A DNA stretch of 64,000 bases, taken from an uncultured Bacteroidota bacterium (GTDB lineage: Bacteria > Bacteroidota > Bacteroidia > Flavobacteriales > Flavobacteriaceae). The stretch is from positions 124,001-188,000 of the forward strand of contig CAJXTX010000001.1 of NCBI GenBank assembly GCA_913060705.1, written 5' to 3'. The position numbers and the translations under genes are program-made. A model generated the notes under the pieces. The model had not been told where the DNA came from, searched no databases, and saw only the letters and a list, made by a program, of their open reading frames with translations. Numbering within the stretch: position 1 is the stretch's first letter; each line of letters begins with the position of its first letter. Positions 32,321 through 45,521 of this stretch are shown here, one piece after another.

Positions 32321-33205
32321 TTAAACGGTAATAGATCGCAGTTTTTGCAATTCCTCTCCTATGCGAGCTACTAGATCTGATGTTGCCGGCATAAGGGGTA
32401 ATCGAACATTCGGGAGTATATCGCTTTGTTTTGATAACAGGGCCTTAATTCCTGAAGGATTGCCTTGCTCAAAAATCAAATCAATCATAGGTAAAAGCGC
32501 ATGGTGTAATCCTAAAGCATCTTCATTTTTCTGCAAAGCCAGCTTAACCGCTGTTACCGTATGGTCTATCATTCCTTGTCCAACAACAGAAATAACTCCA
32601 TTGGCCCCGTTCAAGATAGAAGGTATTGCTGTGGCATCATCGCCAGACAATACACTAAATCCATCTGGTGCATGCAGCGTCAAGGCATCTATTTGGGCAT
32701 AATCTCCGCACGCTTCTTTAACTCCGATGATTTGTGAAGTGGAGTGCGCTAACTCCAATACCGTTTCAGGGGTCATATTCACTCCGGTTCGTGAAGGAAC
32801 ATTGTAAAGAATTAGGGGTAGTGGAGAAGCCGAAGCAACCGCTGTGTAATGAGCGATCAGACCTTGTTGAGAAGGTTTATTGTAAAAGGGAGTGACGGAT
32901 AGAACCGCATCAAATCGACGGGTATCTATTTGTTTTAGTTCTGTGCATAGACTTTTTGTAGCATTGGAGCCCATTCCTAAAACAAGAGGTACACGCTTAC
33001 CATTGGCTTCAGCGACTATCGAGAGTACACGCTTCTTTTCTTCATCGGTAAGCGTAGGTGTTTCTGCCGTGGTTCCCAGAGCCACTATATAGTCTACTCC
33101 TTCGTTGATAACACGTTCGGTGAGTTGACTCAAGGCTAGCTCGTCAATTTCGTCTTGTTGTGTGAATGGCGTAATCAGTGCCACGCCCAAACCATTCAGA
33201 TTCAT
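32321..33205 (-). CDS. dapA: 4-hydroxy-tetrahydrodipicolinate synthase
   Basis: GLGVALITPFTQQDEIDELAL..ALGTTAETPTL..LILYNVPSRTGVNM..GVKEACGD; ATG at 33205 preferred. Confidence 0.96.
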   Translation of the reverse strand: MNLNGLGVALITPFTQQDEIDELALSQLTERVINEGVDYIVALGTTAETPTLTDEEKKRVLSIVAEANGKRVPLVLGMGSNATKSLCTELKQIDTRRFDAVLSVTPFYNKPSQQGLIAHYTAVASASPLPLILYNVPSRTGVNMTPETVLELAHSTSQIIGVKEACGDYAQIDALTLHAPDGFSVLSGDDATAIPSILNGANGVISVVGQGMIDHTVTAVKLALQKNEDALGLHHALLPMIDLIFEQGNPSGIKALLSKQSDILPNVRLPLMPATSDLVARIGEELQKLRSITV

Positions 33206-33226
33206 AACGTATTGTTTTGAACACAA

Positions 33227-33234
33227 CAAATTTA
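33227..33234 (-). promoter_or_regulatory. -7 element TAAATTTG upstream of dapA
   Basis: Exact TAnnTTTG on the minus strand. Confidence 0.45.
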
Positions 33235-33316
33235 TACGCTATTTAACCACCGACCTGAGACCTTAGCTAAATATATAGGCGATTTGGGGGGTTATTCACA
33301 GGTTTTCATCAAAACG

Positions 33317-36181
<2,865 letters not shown>

Positions 36182-36185
<4 letters not shown>

Positions 36186-36667
36186 AAGTCTTTTATCAAG
36201 TGTATTGGGCACGAGCAATGCCCAGTACTTCCGAGTGGTCCCGGCAATGCCTTGAATCCAATCTTCTCGTATAGTTTTTGTGCCGAAATCATCGACTCTA
36301 ACGTTTCTATATAGGCTCTTTTATACCCTTCTGCCCTAGCCTCTTCCATCACATACTCAATCAATCGCCTACCCCAACCTTTTCCTCTTATTGCTTTATC
36401 GAAGTACATCTTCTGTATTTCGCAGGTGGTTTGCTCTGCCCCAGGTAAATCTCCGTATCCACCTCCTCCGAATATTTTAAGGCCATCGGTAAGAACATAA
36501 TAAGACCTTCTAGGAGCATTGTAATAATCAGACAATTGAAATAAATAAGGATCGGCATATGCCGTACCGGTTTTTGGGGCATCCATTTCCTCCAGAACCT
36601 CACGGATCAAGTTGCCCACCTCAACATCGTCTTCTGGACGTATCGCACGAATTTCAATCGGATTCAT
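36182..36667 (-). CDS. GNAT family N-acetyltransferase
   Basis: IEIRAIRPEDDVEVGNLIREV..MYFDKAIRGKGWGRRLIEYVMEEARAEGYKRAYIETLESM; ATG at 36667 preferred. Confidence 0.9.
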
Positions 36668-36708
36668 ACCTAAGAGATTCAACGAATTCAATTCGTTAAT
36701 TTTACCTC

Positions 36709-37758
36709 GTGAAGATACACGAAATCTACATGAAAAGAGCTCTAGAGTTGGGTCGAAAGGGAACCGTTTTGGCTCACCCAAACCCTTCTGTAGGCTGTGT
36801 TATCGTTCACCAGAATCGCATTATTGGAGAAGGTTTTACGAGTTCATTCGGAAAAGATCATGCCGAAATTAACGCGCTGAATAGCGTAAAATCAGTTGAC
36901 AAAGCATTTTTACCTGATTCAACACTTTACGTAACCTTAGAGCCCTGCTCACATTACGGAAAAACACCACCCTGCGCTATTCGTATTGCAGAAGAACAAC
37001 CAGCAACTGTTATTATTGGATGTAAAGACCCTAACCCGAAAGTATCTGGAAAAGGAGTTGACATCCTCAAAAAAGCTGGCATCAACGTACAAGTCGGAGT
37101 TTTAAAAGATCAATGCCTTTATCACCATCGTGTATTTTTAAAGGGTATTCAAACTCAAACACCATACATCACACTAAAATGGGCTGAATCCGCTGACGGA
37201 TTTATCGCTCCGCTTCCGACACAAGATGGAGAAGAAAAAATCTTTTGGTTGTCAAACAGCTGGTCACAACAACATGCACATCTTTTGAGAGCGAATCACG
37301 CTGCCATACTCATTGGCACTGAAACCCTAAAGAAGGATCGTCCAACACTGACTACACGACATGTTTCAGGGCCATCTCCAAAACCCTTTGTTCTGACTCG
37401 GGATCATAGAAATATTCAAGAAGCAGGCAATGCTTATGGCGTTATAGAAGTCTGTGTTGAAAAAAGAACGCAACACTTCTTAAGCGATGAGTCTTCACCT
37501 TTCATTCAAGCAACATCCTTAAGTGAAGCCCTCTACAAACTTTATTCAATGGGATACACTTCAGTATTGGTCGAAGGCGGAACTCAGGTCATTCAATCTT
37601 TTATAGAAGAGGATCTTTGGGATGAAATGATTTGTTTCAAATCTTCAAACGAAATAAAGGCAGGAATCAAAGGTCCAAAAACTCCCCAACTTGAACGGCT
37701 AGCTAAGAGCAATAAGGACGAAATTTTTGGTCTTAGACGTTCATTACTTCACTCATAA
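36709..37758 (+). CDS. ribD: Bifunctional riboflavin deaminase/reductase
   Basis: AHPNPSVGCVIVHQNRIIGEGFTSSFGKDHAEINAL..LEPCSHYGKTPPC..CKDPNPKVSGKG; C-terminal reductase domain. Confidence 0.95.
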   Translation: MKIHEIYMKRALELGRKGTVLAHPNPSVGCVIVHQNRIIGEGFTSSFGKDHAEINALNSVKSVDKAFLPDSTLYVTLEPCSHYGKTPPCAIRIAEEQPATVIIGCKDPNPKVSGKGVDILKKAGINVQVGVLKDQCLYHHRVFLKGIQTQTPYITLKWAESADGFIAPLPTQDGEEKIFWLSNSWSQQHAHLLRANHAAILIGTETLKKDRPTLTTRHVSGPSPKPFVLTRDHRNIQEAGNAYGVIEVCVEKRTQHFLSDESSPFIQATSLSEALYKLYSMGYTSVLVEGGTQVIQSFIEEDLWDEMICFKSSNEIKAGIKGPKTPQLERLAKSNKDEIFGLRRSLLHS

Positions 37759-38143
37759 GATTTCTCAAATTGGCCGGTATTGATATTGGCTTAAAGGTAT
37801 CTGCATTTAAACAAACTAACTTGATCTTTCCTTCAAGCACTAAGGCGTCACTTTCGTTGTAAAGCTGACTACTAAATTCAATCGAAGACTTCCCTATAGA
37901 ACTCACCTCTGTTTCGACCCGAATCAGTTCATCGTAACGCGCTGGAAATCGGTAGTTTAATTCAGCATGAACGACAGGTAATAACACTCCTTTTTTCTCA
38001 AGTTCAGCATAAGAATAACCTAAAGACCTTAACCATTCTACCCTACCTAACTCTAAGTAATTTAGATAGTTAGAATGATACACAACGCCCATTTGATCGG
38101 TCTCCGCATACCGCACTCGCACCTCAATAATTCCCTTTTTCAT
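37733..38143 (-). CDS. Acyl-CoA thioesterase, YbgC/4HBT family
   Basis: VRVRYAETDQMGVVYHSNYLNYLELGRVEWLRSLG hotdog motif. Confidence 0.94.
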   Translation of the reverse strand: MKKGIIEVRVRYAETDQMGVVYHSNYLNYLELGRVEWLRSLGYSYAELEKKGVLLPVVHAELNYRFPARYDELIRVETEVSSIGKSSIEFSSQLYNESDALVLEGKIKLVCLNADTFKPISIPANLRNLMSEVMNV

Positions 38144-38341
38144 TACGTAAAGTTTAGGTTAGGCAAATGTAAGTTCAACTGGCTAAGAGTTATGATAAAA
38201 AAAGTATAATTACAACCCCTTTTTTATTTTTTTTAACCAAAAGAAGTGAACATATTTGTCTTAATACTTAGGTTAACCATCTGAGCTATTTCATACAGTT
38301 ACTTGTATCATAATTAAACACCTAAAATCGGTCTCTTGAAG

Positions 38342-39757
38342 ATGTCAGCTGAACAAGTTTGGAGTCAATGCTTATCCTTTATTGAGGATAACATTCAACC
38401 TCAAGCGTTCAAGACATGGTTTGAACCTATTCATCCGGTTAAACTTCAAGACAACGCACTGAGCATTCAGGTTCCCAGTAAATTTTTCTACGAATGGTTA
38501 GAAGAGCATTACGTCAAGTTGCTACGCGTAGCGTTACGAAAGGAACTTGGTGAAAATGCCAAACTCGTTTATGTCATCAAAATGGAGAATGCTGACAAAT
38601 CGAGTTCTTTTACTGAACAGATACCGAGTAAGCAAAAAAGTTTATTTGCTCCGCAGGAGATTGATATCCCTGTTGTAAGTAAAGATCCCAGTCTTAAGAA
38701 TCCGTTTATCATTCCAGGTATTCGAAATATTAAGATTGATGCTCAATTAAACGCCTCTTACAGTTTTGAAAATTTTTTAGAGGGTGAATCGAATCGCTTA
38801 GCACGTTCGGCGGGTCAAGCGGTAGCGAATAAACCAGGAGGGACTTCATTCAATCCGCTATTAATCTTTGGTAATGTAGGTTTAGGTAAAACGCACCTGT
38901 TACATGCGATAGGGGTAGATATTAAAGAAAAACACGCGGACAAGACTATTCTTTACATATCGGCAGAAAAGTTTACCCAACAATACATCGAATCGGTCAA
39001 GAACAACACAAGAAATGATTTCATTCATTTTTATCAGCTCATCGATGTACTCCTTATCGACGATGTGCAATTCTTAGCCGGAAAAAGTGGTACGCAGGAT
39101 GTGTTTTTTCACATATTCAACCATTTGCATCAAAACGGCAAGCAAGTTGTCTTAACCTCAGATAAAGCCCCTGTTGACATGCAAGATATAGAGCAACGTT
39201 TGCTCTCTCGCTTTAAATGGGGACTTTCAGCGGAACTCAGCCCTCCGGACTATCACACTCGTGTTTCTATTTTAAAGAACAAATTGTATTTGGACGGTAT
39301 GACGATGCCTGAAGAGATCATCGACTATATTGCTCAAAACATTAAAAGCAACATTCGAGAATTAGAAGGGGCTATTATTTCACTCATCGCACAAGCTTCT
39401 TTTAATAAAAAGGAGATCAACTTAGAACTCGCGCAGCAGGTAGTCGACAAATTCGTTAAAAACACGAAGAAAGAAGTATCTATTGAGTACATCCAAAAGA
39501 TGGTTGCAGATTACTTCGAAATGGACTTAGACACTTTGCAGTCTAAAACGCGCAAACGTCATATTGTTCAAGCGCGTCAATTGGCTATGTATTTTGCGAA
39601 GCGCTATACTAAAGCCTCCTTGGCTAGTATTGGATCCCAGATAGGCAAACGCGATCACGCTACAGTTCTTCATGCCTGTAGAACCGTTGAAAACCTTGCG
39701 GATACCGATAAGCAGTTCAAGAAGTATATCGAAGACCTCTCTAAGAAGTTTTCTTAA
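38342..39757 (+). CDS. dnaA: Chromosomal replication initiator protein DnaA
   Basis: FNPLLIFGNVGLGKTHLLHAIG..LLIDDVQFLAGK..KRDHATVLHACRTV; ATG at 38342 preferred over TTG at 38336. Confidence 0.98.
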   Translation: MSAEQVWSQCLSFIEDNIQPQAFKTWFEPIHPVKLQDNALSIQVPSKFFYEWLEEHYVKLLRVALRKELGENAKLVYVIKMENADKSSSFTEQIPSKQKSLFAPQEIDIPVVSKDPSLKNPFIIPGIRNIKIDAQLNASYSFENFLEGESNRLARSAGQAVANKPGGTSFNPLLIFGNVGLGKTHLLHAIGVDIKEKHADKTILYISAEKFTQQYIESVKNNTRNDFIHFYQLIDVLLIDDVQFLAGKSGTQDVFFHIFNHLHQNGKQVVLTSDKAPVDMQDIEQRLLSRFKWGLSAELSPPDYHTRVSILKNKLYLDGMTMPEEIIDYIAQNIKSNIRELEGAIISLIAQASFNKKEINLELAQQVVDKFVKNTKKEVSIEYIQKMVADYFEMDLDTLQSKTRKRHIVQARQLAMYFAKRYTKASLASIGSQIGKRDHATVLHACRTVENLADTDKQFKKYIEDLSKKFS

Positions 39758-39778
39758 CACCACACAATACAGGCTTTC

Positions 39779-40492
39779 ATGAAAAAGGGAACGCTCTACC
39801 TCATACCTGTTCCTCTTGGAGATTCCCCTCTATCCTACACCCTACCATTAGATATTTCTCACATCGTTCAATCGCTTAAGTATTTTGTGGTTGAAAATGA
39901 GAAAACAGCGAGAAGGCATTTGCGTTATATCTATCCTCAGATAGATCAACCATCACTCAAAATCGAGATACTCAATCAGCATACACCAGAAACTTCCATA
40001 AACGCGTTTATTGAACCCTGCTTAAATGGTAATGATATGGGATTACTTTCTGAGGCAGGATGTCCAGCAGTAGCCGATCCGGGTTCTCAATTGGTGCGTT
40101 TGTGCCACGAAAACGATATCAGAGTACAGCCGCTCATTGGCCCTTCCTCAATACTTCTTACACTAATGGCCAGCGGATTAGGCGGACAAAATTTTGCATT
40201 TAATGGGTACTTACCTCATGAAAAGTCTGACCGTAAAAAGATTTTAAAAACATTAGAGCGAGAATCCCTTCAAAAGAAGCAAACTCAGCTCTTTATGGAA
40301 ACCCCCTACAGAAATGAAAAGCTCTTTCAAGAACTGTTAGATCAACTTAATCTAGATACGCTTTTGACTTTAGGAATTGAAGTGAGTTTAGACACTGAAG
40401 AGATTAAAACAAAGACGGTTGCTGAATGGCTCGCCTCACCTGCACCAAAAATGCATAAAAGACCGTGCATCTTTGGGATATTAAAGGTATAA
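39779..40492 (+). CDS. SAM-dependent methyltransferase, RsmI-like (tetrapyrrole methylase fold)
   Basis: GTLYLIPVPLGDSPL..MGLLSEAGCPAVADPGSQLVRLCHE..PLIGPSSILLTLMASGL. Confidence 0.9.
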   Translation: MKKGTLYLIPVPLGDSPLSYTLPLDISHIVQSLKYFVVENEKTARRHLRYIYPQIDQPSLKIEILNQHTPETSINAFIEPCLNGNDMGLLSEAGCPAVADPGSQLVRLCHENDIRVQPLIGPSSILLTLMASGLGGQNFAFNGYLPHEKSDRKKILKTLERESLQKKQTQLFMETPYRNEKLFQELLDQLNLDTLLTLGIEVSLDTEEIKTKTVAEWLASPAPKMHKRPCIFGILKV

Positions 40493-41533
40493 CTACCTTC
40501 TTATTTGACGACTATTTAGCCACGCAGAATAGGCTTTGGCTTTCGCTTTGTGTTCTGATAAATTCTTAGAAAAGTCATGATATCCAATACGCGTACTGTC
40601 CGCAACAAAAAAGAGATAATCGTGTTTTTCAGCTTCTAAAACAGCATCAATGTAGCTGATCTCTGGCATGGTAATCGGGCCCACAGGCAACCCACTAATC
40701 TGATAGGTGTTATAAGGTGATTCAATGCGTAAATCTTTATACAGCACTCGACGAATTACAGTATCAAAGCTTTGATAGCGTTCTTTTAAAGCGTAGATCA
40801 CGGTAGGATCTGCCTGAAGCTTCATTTTTCGTTTTAGTCGGTTGAGATAAACACCAGCAATCGTACGAGATTCTTCTGGCTTCACAGACTCCTTAGCCAC
40901 AATAGAGGCCAACGTATAAACCTCTGCAGGAGAGAGCTTCTTGTCGTGAGCACTGGCCAAACGCTTATCGTTCCAAAAAGCCCCATGCTCCTTTAGCATT
41001 CGAGATCTAAATTGAGCGGCAGAAGTATTCCAATAAAATTCATAGGTGTTCGGTATGACCAATGATAACACGTTGTAACTGTTCAACCTCGTCTGAAATA
41101 GAAAGTCGCGTTCGTTAAATGAACGCAGAAGGTCCAAGCTGTCAGCTTCAATAAATTGACTTACATAGCCCAACACATCCTCAAGACGCTCCATAGAAGG
41201 AACAATTACCTGAATCGGCTTATTTTCAGACCGCAACACATTGATGATGTCATTATTACTCATCCCCTTCACCAAAACGAATCTACCAGGTTTAAAATAG
41301 TCGTAATAGCCTTTCTGTTTTGCTAGCCTAACAAAGTCAGAGGGATTCTTGAGCAAGGGTGTTAACGCATTCAAAACGTCATCAATAGTGGCATCCGTTT
41401 GTATAAAAACAACCCGTTCTTCTTGGTCAAAGTTGGTGTTATCAGCCATTACGACACGGTAACTTAGATAGGCGCCCACACTTAATGCGATGAGTGCAAT
41501 CACGGCAATAGCTGAAACTATTTTCTTTTGCAT
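40493..41533 (-). CDS. mltG: Endolytic transglycosylase MltG
   Basis: LASIVAKESVKPEESRTIAGVYLNRLKRKMKLQADPTVIYAL..SPYNTYQISGLPVGPI; ATG at 41533 preferred. Confidence 0.94.
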   Translation of the reverse strand: MQKKIVSAIAVIALIALSVGAYLSYRVVMADNTNFDQEERVVFIQTDATIDDVLNALTPLLKNPSDFVRLAKQKGYYDYFKPGRFVLVKGMSNNDIINVLRSENKPIQVIVPSMERLEDVLGYVSQFIEADSLDLLRSFNERDFLFQTRLNSYNVLSLVIPNTYEFYWNTSAAQFRSRMLKEHGAFWNDKRLASAHDKKLSPAEVYTLASIVAKESVKPEESRTIAGVYLNRLKRKMKLQADPTVIYALKERYQSFDTVIRRVLYKDLRIESPYNTYQISGLPVGPITMPEISYIDAVLEAEKHDYLFFVADSTRIGYHDFSKNLSEHKAKAKAYSAWLNSRQIRR

Positions 41534-41534
41534 A

Positions 41535-42053
41535 CTACAATATACGTTGATAAAAGTATTCGCTTTTGTAGAGGCCTTTCTCAAACACCCAATCTTCACG
41601 AACACCTGTGCGCTTAAAACCAGCGGATTCAAATAACCTTATACTCTCCTCATTGTCTTCGGTCATCGTTGCTACCAGTTGGTGACAATCGAGTATGTCT
41701 TTTGCGTAGTCTATGATTAGGGCTAACGCACGTTTTGCCATCCCCTTCTTTCTGAAGGCCTCCTTCACGACAATTCCTAAAGATGCTCTTTTGTGTTTGG
41801 GATCGAAATCGAAAAGATCGATCAAACCTATAGCTTGGGCAGACCACTCAATCACCAAACGCAACTGTTTTGCAGTATATATGTCTTGATGTGCGTTTTC
41901 TAAATAACGAACGAGAACGTCTCTTGAAAAAGGTTTGTGTGTATCTGACACCTTCCAAAGCGAAGTGTCATTTTCAAGCTGATATAACCACTCTAAGTCA
42001 ATGGGCTCTATCGCTCTTAAAATCATGTCATTATCCTTAAGAAGCTGACTCAT
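41535..42053 (-). CDS. GNAT family N-acetyltransferase
   Basis: LRAIEPIDLEWLYQLENDTSLW..GIVVKEAFRKKGMAKRALALIIDYA..LFESAGFKRTGVREDWVF. Confidence 0.92.
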   Translation of the reverse strand: MSQLLKDNDMILRAIEPIDLEWLYQLENDTSLWKVSDTHKPFSRDVLVRYLENAHQDIYTAKQLRLVIEWSAQAIGLIDLFDFDPKHKRASLGIVVKEAFRKKGMAKRALALIIDYAKDILDCHQLVATMTEDNEESIRLFESAGFKRTGVREDWVFEKGLYKSEYFYQRIL

Positions 42054-42847
42054 TACACTAATATTTTTCCGTCAAATACGTGTTGTGCCGGACCCGTCAG
42101 TACAATGTCTTCATAACCGGATTCAGCTAACTTGAAGGTTAGCTCTAATATTCCGCCAAGAGCATTTGCTTTAACCGAACTTCCTTTTATTTTTCCCATA
42201 CGGTGTGCGCTCAAAACGGCCGCAGTAACACCTGTACCGCAAGCAAGCGTTTCGTCTTCGACACCTCTTTCATAAGTGCGTATGGCAAGCTCGGCATCAT
42301 TTATAATTTGGACAAAATTTATGTTACAGCCCTCTATACCGTATCGATTACGCATCGATCTACCCTTCTGAAAAACATCAAGCTTTTGAAGGTCTGAATC
42401 AACCCATTCTATATGATGAGGCGAACCCGTGTCACAGAAGCAACTTAAATCATCTTGGATGTCAATAGCATGAACAGGTTTCATTGTGAGAGATATGTTA
42501 TCCACAGCATGCACCTCAGCCCGATATAGGTCTTCACCAAATTTAAAGTGCATAGATGATGGAGCCCTCTTTTGCTCATAAGCATAGCGTGCCATGCAAC
42601 GCCCTCCATTACCGCACATAGTACCTTCTTTGCCATCTGCATTGAAGTAGCGCATCGTAAAGGCCTTATCTGAATCAGTTGAACCCACGTAGATCATAAA
42701 TCCATCGGCCCCTATTCCATAACGGCGGTGACACCATAAAGCGATTTGAGACTCGGTAAGATCAATAGCGCCTAAATCCTGGGCATCCGCAATAATAAAA
42801 TCATTACCCGCGCCATGGTATTTAGAGAATTTAAATGATTCGGTCAT
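42053..42847 (-). CDS. dapF: Diaminopimelate epimerase
   Basis: KYHGAGNDFIIAD..GTMCGNGGRCMARYA..YERGVEDETLACGTGVTAA. Confidence 0.97.
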   Translation of the reverse strand: MTESFKFSKYHGAGNDFIIADAQDLGAIDLTESQIALWCHRRYGIGADGFMIYVGSTDSDKAFTMRYFNADGKEGTMCGNGGRCMARYAYEQKRAPSSMHFKFGEDLYRAEVHAVDNISLTMKPVHAIDIQDDLSCFCDTGSPHHIEWVDSDLQKLDVFQKGRSMRNRYGIEGCNINFVQIINDAELAIRTYERGVEDETLACGTGVTAAVLSAHRMGKIKGSSVKANALGGILELTFKLAESGYEDIVLTGPAQHVFDGKILV

Positions 42848-42884
42848 AGTTCTGCAAGATAATTGATTTTGTTGCTTATGGAAT

Positions 42885-42906
42885 GCGTTAAAGCAGCGTT
42901 AAAGCA
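42885..42906. repeat. Two perfect tandem copies of GCGTTAAAGCA (11 bp)
   Basis: GCGTTAAAGCA at 42885-42895 and 42896-42906, in the dapF/degP divergent intergenic region. Confidence 0.9.
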
Positions 42907-42956
42907 GTTTCATACCTTGTAAAAGAATGTAAACTTTGTGAAAAATTTTACGCGTT

Positions 42957-44330
42957 ATGAAAAAATACATCAGTTATGCATTTGTAGGAATTAGTGCAGC
43001 GTTGGTAACTCTTCTAGCGCATCACTATTTTTTTTCTGAACAACCCATTACGGTAAACTCTTCTTATGAAGAGCCCGTTTTTAAAACTTCATTCGGAGCT
43101 TCTCCTTCAGACAGTAACTTTGTTGAGGCTGCTGAGAAGACAGTGAACGCGGTGGTTCATGTAAAGAACGTCTCTTTAGAGCGTTCTCCTCAATCACTTT
43201 TTGATTTCTTTTATGGATACGAGTCTTTTCAACAGCCGCAAATTGGCACCGGTTCTGGGGTGATTATCTCTCCTGACGGCTACATTGTCACCAATCACCA
43301 CGTTATCGAAGATACCGAATCCTTGGAGATTACCTTAAACAACAACCAATCGTATGAAGCCCAAATTATTGGCTCAGACGCCTCATCAGACATAGCTTTA
43401 CTAAAAATAGACGCTGAAAGAGAATTACCCTATCTCGCATTTGGCGATTCTGACGGATCGGCTGTAGGCGAATGGGTGTTGGCGGTCGGAAACCCATTCA
43501 ATTTAACTTCTACCGTGACCGCAGGAATAATTAGCGCTAAAGCACGTTCCATTTCTCCTATGAATTCAATGTCTTTTATTCAAACAGACGCCGCTGTAAA
43601 TCCTGGTAATAGCGGAGGGGCATTAGTAAATACTCGAGGAGACCTCATTGGAATCAATACTGCCATCAAATCAAGAACAGGCTCTTATGTGGGCTATTCT
43701 TTTGCCGTTCCGAGCAATATTGCAAAAAAAGTGGTTGAAGATTTACTTGAATTCGGAACTGTTCAAAAAGGAATTTTGGGTATCACCACTCTAAGAGCAA
43801 ATTCAAAAGAGGCGATCGAGCAGGGATTGGATCATATTGAAGGGGTTTACATCGCTGGGGTTTCGGAAAATTCTGGAGCCGAAAAAGCCGGATTAGAGTC
43901 GGGAGATATTATTCGTTCAGTAGACGGGGTGACCATCAAAAACTTTACAGGTCTTACCGGACATCTTTCTTCAAAAAGACCTGGAGACGTCGTTCGCGTA
44001 ACCGTGGATAGAGATGGCAAACTACTAGAGAAAGAGGTTCGTCTGGGCAAAAACGAAATTATTGACCTACCCTATCTCGGAATGCGGGTTGAAAACTTGA
44101 GTAAAGAAGATAAAAAGCGATTGAATATAGATGGTGGTGTCAAAATCATCGCGGTAGCCGAATACTACAAATCTTACAATTTAGAAGATAAAGTCATCAT
44201 AGCCATCGACGGCAACCCGGTAAACTCTATCGAGGATGCAGAACGACTGGCTGAAGCAAAAAGAAGTTCACGAAGAGCTATTACCATATTGAACAGCACA
44301 GGTGAAAAAGAAACCCTAATATTTAACTAG
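42957..44330 (+). CDS. Do/DegP-type (HtrA) serine protease
   Basis: GTGSGVIISPDGYIVTNHHVIEDTE, SDIALLKI, TDAAVNPGNSGGALVNTRGDLIGINTAI, PDZ domain(s). Confidence 0.96.
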   Translation: MKKYISYAFVGISAALVTLLAHHYFFSEQPITVNSSYEEPVFKTSFGASPSDSNFVEAAEKTVNAVVHVKNVSLERSPQSLFDFFYGYESFQQPQIGTGSGVIISPDGYIVTNHHVIEDTESLEITLNNNQSYEAQIIGSDASSDIALLKIDAERELPYLAFGDSDGSAVGEWVLAVGNPFNLTSTVTAGIISAKARSISPMNSMSFIQTDAAVNPGNSGGALVNTRGDLIGINTAIKSRTGSYVGYSFAVPSNIAKKVVEDLLEFGTVQKGILGITTLRANSKEAIEQGLDHIEGVYIAGVSENSGAEKAGLESGDIIRSVDGVTIKNFTGLTGHLSSKRPGDVVRVTVDRDGKLLEKEVRLGKNEIIDLPYLGMRVENLSKEDKKRLNIDGGVKIIAVAEYYKSYNLEDKVIIAIDGNPVNSIEDAERLAEAKRSSRRAITILNSTGEKETLIFN

Positions 44331-44353
44331 TTTTAGGGCCTAATTACGCTGCT

Positions 44354-45031
44354 TTGCATATAGACATCATTTCTGTTGTTCCAGAATTACTCGAAAGCCC
44401 TTTCAGTCACTCTATTTTGATGAGAGCGATTGACAAGGGCTTAGTTACACTTGATATTCACGATCTAAGAGCGTTCGGTCTTGGAAATTATCGACAAGTA
44501 GACGACTACCAATTCGGAGGTGGAGCAGGAATGGTACTTATGGCCGAACCTTTAGATCAGCTGCTGACGAGTCTCACCAAAGAAAAGCCTGCCGATGCTA
44601 TCGTTTACCTAACCCCTGACGGTAAAACATGGAACCAGTCTATGGCGAATGCCTTTTCACTCGAAGAGCGCATCATTCTCATCTGCGGTCATTACAAAGG
44701 AATCGATCAGCGCATCAGAGACCTATGGGTAACACACGAGGTTTCTATAGGAGATTACGTGCTCTCAGGTGGAGAATTGGCAGCATCAGTAGTTTCAGAC
44801 AGTATCATACGTTTGATTCCAGGGGTATTGAATGATGCCGGATCAGCTTTAAGCGATTCTTTTCAAGACAAATTACTGGCCCCACCCGTTTACACTAGAC
44901 CGTCAGAATTTAAAGGACTCAAAGTACCCGAGGTGCTGCTCAGTGGTAATTTTAAAGCGATTGAAACGTGGAGAGAAGCTGAAGCATTACGCAGAACTCA
45001 AGAAAGAAGGCCAGATTTATTAAGTGATTGA
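44354..45031 (+). CDS. trmD: tRNA (guanine-N1)-methyltransferase
   Basis: IDIISVVPELLESPFSHSILMRAIDKGLV..DDYQFGGGAGMVLM..ICGHYKGIDQRI..EVSIGDYVLSGGELA; TTG start. Confidence 0.96.
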   Translation: MHIDIISVVPELLESPFSHSILMRAIDKGLVTLDIHDLRAFGLGNYRQVDDYQFGGGAGMVLMAEPLDQLLTSLTKEKPADAIVYLTPDGKTWNQSMANAFSLEERIILICGHYKGIDQRIRDLWVTHEVSIGDYVLSGGELAASVVSDSIIRLIPGVLNDAGSALSDSFQDKLLAPPVYTRPSEFKGLKVPEVLLSGNFKAIETWREAEALRRTQERRPDLLSD

Positions 45032-45104
45032 AGAAAAATATTGACTGTGGCAAAAACCAAAATAAAGTATTATTTTTGCGGTCAGTTTTAAAGAAAATTC
45101 CGTC

Positions 45105-45455
45105 ATGGAGAACTTAGTACAATACGTTGAGAACACGTTCATAGATAAAAAAGACTTTCCAGACTTTGGTTCTGGTGATACCATCACTGTGTATTACGAG
45201 ATTAAGGAAGGTGAAAAAACAAGAACACAGTTCTTCAAAGGCGTAGTGATTCAGAGAAGAGGTTCAGGTGCTACTGAAACCTTTACTATCCGTAAAATGT
45301 CTGGAACTGTCGGTGTAGAGCGCGTATTTCCAATCAATATGCCAGCCCTTCAGAAAATAGAAGTAAATAAGCGTGGTAAAGTTAGAAGATCACGTATTTT
45401 CTATTTTAGAAATCTGACAGGTAAAAAGGCAAGAATCAAAGAAGAAAGAAACTAA
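45105..45455 (+). CDS. rplS: 50S ribosomal protein L19
   Basis: FPDFGSGDTITVYYEIKEGEKTRTQFFKGVVIQRRG..VERVFPINMPALQKIEV. Confidence 0.97.
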   Translation: MENLVQYVENTFIDKKDFPDFGSGDTITVYYEIKEGEKTRTQFFKGVVIQRRGSGATETFTIRKMSGTVGVERVFPINMPALQKIEVNKRGKVRRSRIFYFRNLTGKKARIKEERN

Positions 45456-45481
45456 ACACCTTTATATTTGAAAACTTTTTA

Positions 45482-45515
45482 ATGCCGTGTTAAGTTTAGC
45501 TTCACGGCATTTTTT
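45482..45515 (+). terminator. Rho-independent terminator after rplS
   Basis: ATGCCGTG-loop-CACGGCAT followed by a T run. Confidence 0.85.
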
Positions 45516-45521
45516 GTGCGA

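Noticed and set aside
33292-33300. Perfect DnaA-box-like TTATTCACA between dapA and ligA
   Set aside because: Single copy in an 87-bp gap, no cluster or unwinding element; expected by chance.
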